35,125 nt of DNA, from NCBI GenBank assembly GCA_947175695.1, contig CAMWNT010000014.1, positions 1 through 35,125 of the forward strand, given 5' to 3'. The translations under genes and the position numbers were made by a program. Source of the DNA: an uncultured Porphyromonadaceae bacterium. GTDB lineage: Bacteria; Bacteroidota; Bacteroidia; Bacteroidales; Muribaculaceae. The stretch's first letter is position 1. Each line of letters opens with the position of its first letter. This document shows, piece by piece, positions 25,588 to 33,077 of this stretch. Below the pieces are notes generated by a model. It saw only the letters and a program-made list of their open reading frames with translations. It made no database searches and was not told the DNA's origin.

Positions 25588-26613
25588 ATGGCAGGACACA
25601 GAATATTCTGTAATAAATATACTCTTTCCGAAGTCATTAGACTTCGGAAAGAACGCCCATATAGTACGGTTTTATCGACAATTGAAAAACTTGGAGATTT
25701 GCATCTTGAGATTGGTAGTAAGGAAGAGTTATTAAGTCTTGCTACTGTAAATCCAATTGTCAATAAACTTCTGAAAAGGGCATGTCGAAGTGTGACATGT
25801 ATTAAGTCTGCACTGCAAGATGTGAAGAACCCAATGGCGGATGACATATTCCTATTATTACCTCCGGAATCAAAGCCATATACGGGTTATCGAGAAAAGA
25901 TGGGAATCTTATTAACAACGTCGCTGACTGATATGCAAGTAATCGATGATATGGCGACAACTCATTATCGCCCATATCATTTGTTGACTGCAAGTCAAAA
26001 AATGAAACTTAAAGAACACGGAGAGGAATATGAGGATATCTCATCGTGGAAGGATGTGTTAGCTACAATTGGTATGACTCCGATTAATGCAGCTGTAATT
26101 ATAGATAATTACTTGTTAAGTAGTAATTTCGATCGCCGACTCCCATCGTTGTATAGCTTAATACAGGCAATTGTTCCAAAAGGATTGGTTGTTCCGTTTC
26201 ATCTAACGATATTTCTTTACAATAAGGGTGGAGAGTTGAAAAAAGAAAATATGGAGCAGGTTGTTGCTGAAATTCATCAGTTAAAGCTTGATTCCAAAAT
26301 AAAAGTCTCAATTGTCGTTCATACGTCCGGTGACGTCACTCATGACCGAAGCATTTTAACTAATTACCATCTCATTACATCAGGTCGAGGATTTGGGGTA
26401 ATAGACTCCAAAGGAGTTAGGCAAGAGGCGCGTGGTGATGTTAAATCAACATTTCATAGTATAAGTTTTCTCCAATCGTTCACTAGCATAAAGCATCAGC
26501 ATTCCAATATATTGGATTGGATGAAGGATATTTATATTGATGGAAGAGGAATGGAGTCTTTATATGCTTTTGAAGTTGGTGATAATTTTAATAATCGCCT
26601 TTTATCAGAATAA
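25588..26613 (+). CDS. Uncharacterised protein, possibly PLD/MIT_C-like C-terminal domain
   Basis: A 341-aa protein that I cannot assign by family. The N-terminal 150 residues are helical and charged. The C-terminal half is alpha/beta and includes INAAVIIDNYLLSS, LTIFLYNKG and VVHTSGDVTHDRSILTNYHLITSGRGF. The HDR-x-I-x-TNY ... SGRGF pattern (His252, Asp253, Arg254) resembles the end of phospholipase D-like and MIT_C domains, which use a similar H-D-R ... G-R-G arrangement. It is translated between the ATPase (2 nt gap) and the nuclease-helicase (2 nt gap) and is therefore an integral part of that operon. The PLD-like suggestion is weak and needs a profile search. Confidence 0.6.
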   Translation: MAGHRIFCNKYTLSEVIRLRKERPYSTVLSTIEKLGDLHLEIGSKEELLSLATVNPIVNKLLKRACRSVTCIKSALQDVKNPMADDIFLLLPPESKPYTGYREKMGILLTTSLTDMQVIDDMATTHYRPYHLLTASQKMKLKEHGEEYEDISSWKDVLATIGMTPINAAVIIDNYLLSSNFDRRLPSLYSLIQAIVPKGLVVPFHLTIFLYNKGGELKKENMEQVVAEIHQLKLDSKIKVSIVVHTSGDVTHDRSILTNYHLITSGRGFGVIDSKGVRQEARGDVKSTFHSISFLQSFTSIKHQHSNILDWMKDIYIDGRGMESLYAFEVGDNFNNRLLSE

Positions 26614-26615
26614 TT

Positions 26616-28829
26616 ATGGCGCAGTTTATACCGTCAATTGAAAAAATTCAGCAATTTCGTGTTCAGCCAACAGAGGGCGAATGGGTATTGTTGCGTTTCC
26701 TCGAATCAACACTTGATGACAGTTTTGAGGTATATTTCAATCCTTTTCTTAACGGAGACCGTCCCGATGTCGTCATAATGCGTAAGGGGGCCGGAGTTAT
26801 GATTATTGAAGTCAAAGATTGGGATTTGAGTCTATACACAGTAGATGACCGCAAACACTGGCATTTGAAGTTTCCACAGAATCAAGGTGAAGCAAATGCT
26901 TATATCAAATCTCCGGTTGATCAGGCATATAAATATAAAGAGAACATATTTGATTTCCATATTCCGGGGTTGCTGGAGCTGAAGATAAATGACATCCGGA
27001 ATTTTAATTTTGTCACATGTGCCGTATATTTTCATAACGCGTCAAAGAAACAGATTGATGATTTACTGGTGACTCCTTTTGCAACGGAACGGGGGTATCA
27101 GAATTTCTTAAAATGGAATGTTGACCTTATCGGACGTGATACGCTTAATGCAAAGGATTTCAATGAGATACTTTACAAGCGGTATTTATTGATGAAAAAA
27201 CCAAGTCTGTATTTTACCGATGAATTGTATCAAAGTTTTTATCAACATCTTGCCCCAACAAAACATCTTTTGACCGATGGAGAAGAAATAACATATTCTC
27301 CTGATCAAGAGAAGCTTATTTATGATGATAAGGCAACAACATGGAGAGTTAAGGGGGTTGTTGGATCAGGTAAAACGACGGTACTCGCAGCAAAAGCGGT
27401 TGAGTCATGTAAGAGAGTATTGGCTGACGGTCGAGAACCTAACATTCTAATACTCACATATAACATAACTCTTAAAAATTTCATCAAGGATAAACTGAGT
27501 CGTGTCAGAGGAGACTTTGAATGGAGATATTTTACCATACTGAATTATCATTCTTTCATAGGCACAATGATGAATGAGCTTGGTATAAGTTTTGTTCTGC
27601 CTGATAAAATGCTGGATGAAACTGACCGTGCATACATGAAGCGTATCTCCGAATATCTTGATAAAAACTACTATTCAAACAGGGACCTATTCAAAGGTTA
27701 TGAATCACAAATAGAAAAATACGACGCTATCTACATTGATGAGATACAAGACTATATTCGTCCTTGGATGGATATAGTCAGAGATAATTTCCTTCGCTCT
27801 GACGGGGAATATTATCTTTTTGGAGATGTCAAGCAAAATATATATAGTCGTCAAGTCAGTCAGAAGGATATTTCTACGAACATAATTGGTGCGCCAAGAA
27901 AACTTTCCACAAGTTTTCGTATGAATATGAAAGTTAGAGACCTTGCGGTCGGATTTCAAAATGTCTATTTCTCAAACAAATATGACATAGACACTTTGGT
28001 TTCACCTGAGGATCAAGGCTCCTTATTCTCACGTGATGAGTTGCAGAAAGGTACGATTCGATATATCAATCTATCCCTGCCTGATCCCGTAATAGCTTTA
28101 AATACAATTATTTCTGGGAATATAGCAAATGAAGAGAATAAGAATATAAATCCAAATGATATTACAATTCTCGGAAGTTCCATTGAACTGCTAAAGAAAT
28201 TTGACGCTTACTACCGTTATAAGGGAAATCTCAAAACTGCGTCGATGTTTGAGACGTATGATTTGATGTTTGTCCGTCATCTTAACTACTTCTCGGAAGG
28301 CACTGCTCCTATCTGGGTCAAAGAGCTCTCGACAGTAATCAAAGTAGATGTTAATGATAAGAAGCGACGAGCAAGAGCAAACCAAATCATAGGAGGCTTC
28401 TTGGCCCGGTATGAGCTTTATAGAGAGTATGCCGGTACATTTGGACCCATACTTGAAGCATTGGCAAAGCGATATAAATTCAATTTCGCAGACTTTCTGA
28501 AGGTGTTGGCTCAACACGAAGAAGAATATGTACAATTTCGAGATAAGGTTTTTGATAAGGAGGCAGATTACTCCGATATTCGAGATAACAAGAAACTGAA
28601 TTTCTATATGAATACAGGAACCATTAAAATTTCCACTATTCACAGTTTTAAGGGATGGGAAAGTGAAGTGGTGTTCCTTCTATTAGAAAAGAAAAACGAG
28701 GGAGAGAAAGCCTTTGATGAACTACTATATACGGGCTTGACTCGTACAAGGTCTAACCTTGTGGTTATCAATCTCGGAAATCAAGAATATCATGAACGAA
28801 TGAAAAAACTTATTGAAACTTACAAATGA
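26616..28829 (+). CDS. NERD-domain nuclease fused to UvrD-like helicase
   Basis: A 737-aa protein. The N-terminal NERD-type nuclease domain (about residues 15-120) shows EGEWVLLRFL, then NGDRPDVVIM and VMIIEVKDWDL, that is, the PD ... ExK catalytic pattern. A superfamily 1 helicase follows: Walker A GVVGSGKTTVLAAK (near 249-262), Walker B AIYIDEIQDYIRPW, and the C-terminal TIHSFKGWESEVVF and LLYTGLTRTRSNLVVI motifs. The likely role is to unwind and cut foreign DNA. As the third gene with an ATPase and an unknown protein, it recalls Gabija (GajA ATPase-nuclease, GajB UvrD-like helicase), but here the nuclease domain is on the helicase. About 375 bp of non-coding DNA follow. Confidence 0.87.
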   Translation: MAQFIPSIEKIQQFRVQPTEGEWVLLRFLESTLDDSFEVYFNPFLNGDRPDVVIMRKGAGVMIIEVKDWDLSLYTVDDRKHWHLKFPQNQGEANAYIKSPVDQAYKYKENIFDFHIPGLLELKINDIRNFNFVTCAVYFHNASKKQIDDLLVTPFATERGYQNFLKWNVDLIGRDTLNAKDFNEILYKRYLLMKKPSLYFTDELYQSFYQHLAPTKHLLTDGEEITYSPDQEKLIYDDKATTWRVKGVVGSGKTTVLAAKAVESCKRVLADGREPNILILTYNITLKNFIKDKLSRVRGDFEWRYFTILNYHSFIGTMMNELGISFVLPDKMLDETDRAYMKRISEYLDKNYYSNRDLFKGYESQIEKYDAIYIDEIQDYIRPWMDIVRDNFLRSDGEYYLFGDVKQNIYSRQVSQKDISTNIIGAPRKLSTSFRMNMKVRDLAVGFQNVYFSNKYDIDTLVSPEDQGSLFSRDELQKGTIRYINLSLPDPVIALNTIISGNIANEENKNINPNDITILGSSIELLKKFDAYYRYKGNLKTASMFETYDLMFVRHLNYFSEGTAPIWVKELSTVIKVDVNDKKRRARANQIIGGFLARYELYREYAGTFGPILEALAKRYKFNFADFLKVLAQHEEEYVQFRDKVFDKEADYSDIRDNKKLNFYMNTGTIKISTIHSFKGWESEVVFLLLEKKNEGEKAFDELLYTGLTRTRSNLVVINLGNQEYHERMKKLIETYK

Positions 28830-28969
28830 GAGCCTGACAGATTCGGAATGCTGGGTTCGGGAGGAATTGTTCGGATTCATAAAGCATTTCAGCTATTGTA
28901 GGCATCAACGAGGTATTGATTGATGTGGGCCGTAGCGGATTCCTCTTACGATAAAGCCCGGGGGATGAA

Positions 28970-29001
28970 TTTGCAGATATGGCGGAGAATTACTAAATTT
29001 G
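28970..29001 (+). promoter_or_regulatory. Promoter upstream of the WYL regulator
   Basis: TTTG (28970-28973) and TAAATTTG (28994-29001) are spaced by 20 nt, a full consensus. The CGAAC palindrome found at the other island promoters is absent here. The predicted leader to the ATG at 29210 is about 200 nt. Confidence 0.65.
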
Positions 29002-29050
29002 TAGAGTTCCGGGAGATGAGCGGGTTTTAAACTGCTTCTCTACTTGTAAA

Positions 29051-29150
29051 GGGATCCACGGGACTCCATGCTCCAAGTCCTTTATCCCAAGAAGAATCAG
29101 GCTCTTTGCATGCTTATCGCGGACTTCAAACCGTGCTTCGCAGGTTTGAA
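29051..29150 (+). ncRNA. Structured leader or small RNA candidate
   Basis: Two hairpins lie between the 28970 promoter and the WYL gene. The first pairs GGGAT (29051-29055) with ATCCC (29084-29088) and, inside, GGACT (29061-29065) with AGTCC (29076-29080). The second pairs TTCAAACC (29125-29132) with GGTTTGAA (29143-29150). A T-rich stretch follows about 10 nt later, so the second could terminate a short RNA or attenuate the regulator gene. Low confidence. Confidence 0.3.
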
Positions 29151-29209
29151 AAGCGGAGATTTTATAATGTGTTTATTTTCAGAGAATTGTTTAAAATGTT
29201 GTTTTGACT

Positions 29210-30268
29210 ATGCCTGCGAATAAGAATGCATTAACGAGGATTGTGTTGCTCGACAAGCTTCTGTCGGACCGGTATCATGCGTATTCAATACAGGATATGA
29301 CTGACTATCTTGATCGGGAGTTGCCCGAGTATGGGCATGACGGAGGTGTGACGAAGCGATGCGTGGAAAAGGATATCAAGTATTTGGAAAATCATTTTCC
29401 TATTCTGATAGAATTGGAGCGTTATACGGTCGACGCCCATTCGGTAGCTTCCGATAAAGTCTATAAGAAAAGGTGTATCCGGTATTTGGATCCGACGTTC
29501 TCCATTTTTAAAGGTAAACTCTCAGATGAAGAGAAGGGGGTCTTAATGACTGCTCTTTCTACTATTGGGTCGTTTGATGGCCTTGATGGGTTCGGTTGGC
29601 TTGATGATTTGCACAAACGTCTCGGTCTGGTAGAAAACAAGCCTGTCATACTGATGTCGAAAAATCTTCTTGAAAACAAGACTTTGATGGCGCAGGCTTT
29701 TTCGGTAATCAAAGCAAGATCGGTGGTCGTGCTTAAATATAGGAGGTTTAATACCTCAGATTTGCGGGATGTGATCATATCGCCATATTTATTAAAAGAA
29801 TTTAATAGGCGATGGTATCTCATTGGAGCTGCCGACGACACCGGTTGCATTCTGACCTTCGCTCTTGACAGAATCGTAGCCATCTCTGTTCTCCCCGGTT
29901 ATGAATATCGAGAGCCGCCGGAAGATTTGACTGAACGATATGAGGATATAATAGGGGTGAGCTACTATGAAGGTGCTGAAATTCACAAGATCATTTTTTG
30001 GGTCTCTGATAAGTCTGCACCATATGTCGACACCAAGCCCTTGCATGGCTCGCAAATCCATATTAGAGGAGAGAAAGAAGAGTCTTTGCGAAAGAAGTAT
30101 GCAATTCCATCAGGGGGATGGCTTTTCTCGATCGATTGCATGGAGAACTACGAGCTTATACGCGAACTCTGTTCCTATGGGGAGGATTTGAAAGTGCTTT
30201 CGCCGGAGCCGATCGTTAACGCAATAGCGAATAGAATTGATTCGATGAGAAGACTCTATGGTTTGTGA
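29210..30268 (+). CDS. WYL-domain transcriptional regulator
   Basis: A 352-aa protein. A winged helix-turn-helix is predicted at about residues 6-70 (including YSIQDMTDYLD and TKRCVEKDIKYLE). The WYL domain (about 150-245) shows LKYRRFNTSDLRDVIISPYLL, then NRRWYLIGAADD and ALDRI. A WCX-like C-terminal part follows. A TTG at 29204 is in frame, but the ATG at 29210 is the better start. WYL proteins often control phage-defence loci (for example BrxR and CapW) by binding palindromes near promoters and sensing a nucleic-acid-type ligand. Its stop codon is immediately followed by a CGAAC palindrome (30269), one of three identical-layout sites in the island, so it is the best candidate for their binder. 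That link is inferred. Confidence 0.88.
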   Translation: MPANKNALTRIVLLDKLLSDRYHAYSIQDMTDYLDRELPEYGHDGGVTKRCVEKDIKYLENHFPILIELERYTVDAHSVASDKVYKKRCIRYLDPTFSIFKGKLSDEEKGVLMTALSTIGSFDGLDGFGWLDDLHKRLGLVENKPVILMSKNLLENKTLMAQAFSVIKARSVVVLKYRRFNTSDLRDVIISPYLLKEFNRRWYLIGAADDTGCILTFALDRIVAISVLPGYEYREPPEDLTERYEDIIGVSYYEGAEIHKIIFWVSDKSAPYVDTKPLHGSQIHIRGEKEESLRKKYAIPSGGWLFSIDCMENYELIRELCSYGEDLKVLSPEPIVNAIANRIDSMRRLYGL

Positions 30269-30303
30269 GCGAACAAAGAGTTCGCATTTGGAATCTAACT
30301 TTG
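30269..30303 (+). promoter_or_regulatory. Operator palindrome plus promoter of the WG-repeat gene
   Basis: GCGAAC-AAAGA-GTTCGC (30269-30285) starts just after the WYL stop codon and lies 10 nt before a perfect -7 box TAACTTTG (30296-30303). The spacing is the same as at 23578 and 31121. The predicted transcript start near 30308 argues that the WG gene starts at 30322 or 30331, not further upstream. Confidence 0.75.
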
Positions 30304-30321
30304 CATCGAAATCAAAAAAGA

Positions 30322-30927
30322 ATGATCAAGATGGATGACAAACAATACCGACAGGTGAAACACCCAATCAATTCCTGCATTACAGTTGTGCAGAACAATG
30401 AATACAAATGGGGTGCGATAGATGAGAAAGGCGAAATCGTCATTCCGTTCGGCAAATACGCATGGATAGATGGCTTTCAGAATGGTTTGGCCAAAGTAAT
30501 CGGGCATAATGATACAGTGTCAGGGTCATGGAATATCGTTGCTGTCTTCGGCAGTGAATTGATAAATCAGGATGGTGGTGAGGATGAAAATGATCGTGTC
30601 GCAGAGCAGGGCATTGTCAATGAAAAGGGTGAAGAGGTGCTTCCTTTGGAATACAACGTTTGGAAGTTCTATGGAAAGGATTTCCCGACTATTAAATATT
30701 TTAAGGGGGAAGAGGAGCATCTTGTCAGTTTCGGTACGCTTAATCCTTCATTCAATGATGAAGACGACGAGGAGGAATTTGATGATTACTTCGGAAGCGA
30801 TGGTGGCGGCTACAGCTACTGTGACGATAACGATTATATGAGAGATACGTGGGACGCTATGACTGACGGAATGTATGGTGATATGCCCGAAGGATTCGAT
30901 GGCGATTTTGATTTCTTGGGGTATTAG
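30322..30927 (+). CDS. WG-repeat protein with acidic C-terminal tail
   Basis: A 201-aa protein. One clear WG/KWG repeat reads YKWGAIDEKGEIVIPFGKY, followed by WIDGFQNGLAKVI. A second, degenerate repeat reads QGIVNEKGEEVLPLEYN. The last 60 residues are strongly acidic and Tyr/Gly-rich (DEDDEEEFDDYFGSD and later segments). The frame is open back to 30265, but the promoter at 30296-30303 makes a start at 30322 (or ATG at 30331) more likely. It has no signal peptide. WG proteins are common in Bacteroidota but their role is poorly known. The acidic tail could mimic nucleic acid or bind a basic partner; this is speculative. It shares the CGAAC operator with the ATPase operon and the retron. Confidence 0.72.
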   Translation: MIKMDDKQYRQVKHPINSCITVVQNNEYKWGAIDEKGEIVIPFGKYAWIDGFQNGLAKVIGHNDTVSGSWNIVAVFGSELINQDGGEDENDRVAEQGIVNEKGEEVLPLEYNVWKFYGKDFPTIKYFKGEEEHLVSFGTLNPSFNDEDDEEEFDDYFGSDGGGYSYCDDNDYMRDTWDAMTDGMYGDMPEGFDGDFDFLGY

Positions 30928-30935
30928 TGTTTGGA

Positions 30936-31121
30936 TAAGTAAGTGTTCAAATTTAAACGATAGAAAGTGAGAGAAAATCTTTTATACAATCTGCGGCTTC
31001 TTTTTTGCCGCTTCCGGATTGTCGCTCAGTCGAATATTTTTATATTCTCCTAAGCTTCGCACAGGAATCGCCTAAAAAATAAGCCCGCATATTGTATAAA
31101 TTAGATTCGAACACTTGCTTA
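30936..31121. repeat. Imperfect inverted-repeat element with inner terminator hairpin
   Basis: The outer arms are 21 bp (30936-30956 and 31101-31121, about 18 of 21 matching, core AAGTGTTC). Inner arms TTTATACAAT (30981-30990) and ATTGTATAAA (31091-31100) are a perfect 10-bp match and continue into TGCGG. The left arm carries about 24 extra bases between its two blocks. A compact hairpin ACAATC-GCGGC / GCCGC-GATTGT lies at 30986-31022 and may terminate the WG gene. The element could be a small non-autonomous mobile element or a double terminator. No open frame is seen inside. Confidence 0.55.
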
Positions 31122-31155
31122 CGAACAAAGAGTTCGCGTTTATTTTGTAACTTTG
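31121..31155 (+). promoter_or_regulatory. Operator palindrome plus promoter of the retron
   Basis: ACGAAC-AAAGA-GTTCGC (31121-31137) lies 10 nt before a perfect -7 box TAACTTTG (31148-31155). The 5-nt centre is identical to that of the WG promoter site. The predicted transcript starts near 31160, some 20 nt before the retron a1 repeat. Confidence 0.78.
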
Positions 31156-31179
31156 CAAAGTAATCGAAAGAGAACAATG

Positions 31180-31414
31180 AAGTATTGAGTCAAGGTGACA
31201 TTTTGAACATGCCCGACGATTTGCCGGGTACTTTCCCTACGGGGAATTTCCAACGTTTTGTTGGCTCCTCGCACTTATCTCATCTCCTTGCGGTGCAGTG
31301 GCTCCTCATCCGATTTGCTAAGTGTTGATGAATCTGTAAGATTAATAAACTCATATCTTATGGCTAATTACTCAGTTGGTATGACATAAAGAAAATATCC
31401 TTGACTCAATACTT
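31180..31414 (+). ncRNA. Retron ncRNA (msr-msd)
   Basis: AGTATTGAGTCAAGG (31181-31195) and CCTTGACTCAATACT (31399-31413) are perfect 15-bp inverted repeats, extending to 16 with the flanking A-T pair. This is the expected a1/a2 duplex of a retron. Inside, msr-type hairpins CCCG / CGGG (31212-31228) and TTCCC / GGGAA (near 31233-31247) come first. The msd part includes a hairpin TAAGAT / ATCTTA (31337-31360). A T-run follows a2, and the reverse transcriptase ATG lies 22 nt on. The position immediately upstream of the RT and the total length (about 235 nt) fit retron ncRNAs. The exact msr/msd boundary and branching G cannot be fixed by eye. Confidence 0.85.
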
Positions 31415-31435
31415 TTTTTATTTTCCCAGATAAGA

Positions 31436-33076
31436 ATGGATAAGGAGTTGATTATAACGAAAATGCGGAATGCTGTCGATCGGAGTGATCTGTTGAATCT
31501 GCTGAACGAAATCAAGGCGGATTTGACGGGCTCAGACAGTTATCCATTCACGATGCATAAGATGATGATCCTATGCAATCCCAAATTAGGCGCTAATCGT
31601 TACCGCAAATTTGAGATCCCTAAGAAGTCAGGAGGGAGCCGAACAATTTATGCTCCGAATGGCAATCTAAAATGGATGCAGCGATGCCTAAATGAGATTT
31701 TCAAGGCGTTGTACACTCCTTCTCCCTATGCAATGGGATTTGTGGAGGAGCGCTCGATCGTTAATAATGCCGAGAAGCATCTGAATCAGAACTATGTGTT
31801 CAACATCGATTTGTCCGACTTTTTCCCGAGTATCGATCAAGCAAGAGTGTGGCGACGTCTTCAATTGCCTCCGTTTAGCTTTTCAAAGGAGATCGCCAAT
31901 ATAGTCGCGGGGCTCTGCGCGATTGAAATGACAGATTATGAGGAAGGGGATGAAGCGACCCCGATCAAATCATATAAGTTGCCTCAGGGTGCACCGACGT
32001 CGCCATTGCTGACTAATGCAATATGTGACACTTTGGATCGCCGGTTGGCAGGTGTTGCCAAGCGTTTTGGCCTTCGTTACACTCGTTATGCCGATGATAT
32101 TACATTCAGTTCAATGCACAATGTCTATCAGCCGGATAGCGCATTCCGAAAAGAATTGGAGAGAATAATATCGGGCCAAAACTTCAAGATTAACCCTAAG
32201 AAGACACGTCTTCACCATCGAGGTCAACGTCAGGAAGTGACCGGACTGACCGTCGGTGAGAAGATTAATGTGACGCGTCGTTATGTGAAGGATGTGAGAG
32301 CTATTCTTCATATCTGGGAGAAGTATGGCATCAATGCCGCTATCGCCAAGTTTTATCCTCGTTACAAATCTGAGAAGGGTTATCTCCATAAGGGGGAGCC
32401 AAATATCGAGAATGTGATCTCCGGGAAACTGTGTTATCTGAAAATGGTGAAAGGCGAATTGGATCCTGTATATTCAAAGTTGCAAATACAGTTCAATCGT
32501 CTTATATGCGCAAAGCCCAAAACGCCGGGATCTGAGATTAGCTGGGAATATCTTCAGACATTATCGACGGATGATTTTGAGAAGGAGCTCGGCGTGAAGA
32601 TTGAATTCGCCGTTTCAAAACAAGGCCATCCATATGCTTACTTTATCCTTAAAGATGAGAAAATAATGGTAGCCGTCAGTCAGAATATCTCAATTGCCCA
32701 TCTCCCCAAGGAGTTGTATATTTCTCTTTGTCGTCAGGTAGATTACAAACTGAAATACGATAGAACTCAGTGTAAGCGGCCGGATGTAATCGACAACTCA
32801 ACGGCGTATGGCCGAATGATGTTAGGTTGTCCTAACCCGGAAGATTTGGCCGAAAGATACATGTATGTCGTCCATAGAGCTATCGCAAAGGATCGACCGA
32901 CCAAGTACATTCGTACTCCAGAGGTAGCGCCCGAGTATAAAAACATATTAAATCAAATTAATGAATTTATGCCGGGAGTATTTACCTTCGGTGGCGTTGA
33001 ATCGACCGGTGTCAAACCTAAAGATACCTTGGCACGACTTGTCGAGTCAGGTTTCGACCTCTCAATTCTTCCATGA
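31436..33076 (+). CDS. Retron-type reverse transcriptase with C-terminal extension
   Basis: A 546-aa protein that would copy the msd part of the upstream ncRNA into msDNA. The RT catalytic motif YADD is at residues 218-221. FNIDLSDFFPSID holds the first catalytic Asp, and LPQGAPTSPLLTNA is the fingers/palm motif. Retron-specific marks are NAxxH (NAEKH, residues 111-115) and VTG (residues 268-270). Retron RTs are usually about 300-400 aa. Here about 200 further residues (roughly 345-546) form an unassigned C-terminal region that ends VESGFDLSILP. The RT stop at 33074-33076 is followed 1 nt later by the ATG of the partner gene, so the two are coupled. Confidence 0.92.
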   Translation: MDKELIITKMRNAVDRSDLLNLLNEIKADLTGSDSYPFTMHKMMILCNPKLGANRYRKFEIPKKSGGSRTIYAPNGNLKWMQRCLNEIFKALYTPSPYAMGFVEERSIVNNAEKHLNQNYVFNIDLSDFFPSIDQARVWRRLQLPPFSFSKEIANIVAGLCAIEMTDYEEGDEATPIKSYKLPQGAPTSPLLTNAICDTLDRRLAGVAKRFGLRYTRYADDITFSSMHNVYQPDSAFRKELERIISGQNFKINPKKTRLHHRGQRQEVTGLTVGEKINVTRRYVKDVRAILHIWEKYGINAAIAKFYPRYKSEKGYLHKGEPNIENVISGKLCYLKMVKGELDPVYSKLQIQFNRLICAKPKTPGSEISWEYLQTLSTDDFEKELGVKIEFAVSKQGHPYAYFILKDEKIMVAVSQNISIAHLPKELYISLCRQVDYKLKYDRTQCKRPDVIDNSTAYGRMMLGCPNPEDLAERYMYVVHRAIAKDRPTKYIRTPEVAPEYKNILNQINEFMPGVFTFGGVESTGVKPKDTLARLVESGFDLSILP

Positions 33077-33077
33077 T

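Larger units (their letters stand above)
28830..29209. other. Intergenic region and leader upstream of the WYL regulator
   Basis: About 380 bp without a gene. Two same-direction GTTCGG half-sites lie at 28855 and 28869. A full promoter follows at 28970-29001, and two stem-loops lie in the predicted leader (see separate entries). The last 45 nt before the ATG are T-rich and AT-rich. Confidence 0.6.

Noticed and set aside
32961-33077. Extended N-terminus of the HEPN-type protein inside the RT gene
   Set aside because: The ATG at 33078, directly after the RT stop, fits coupled translation; the upstream part overlaps RT codons and is poor in helical content.
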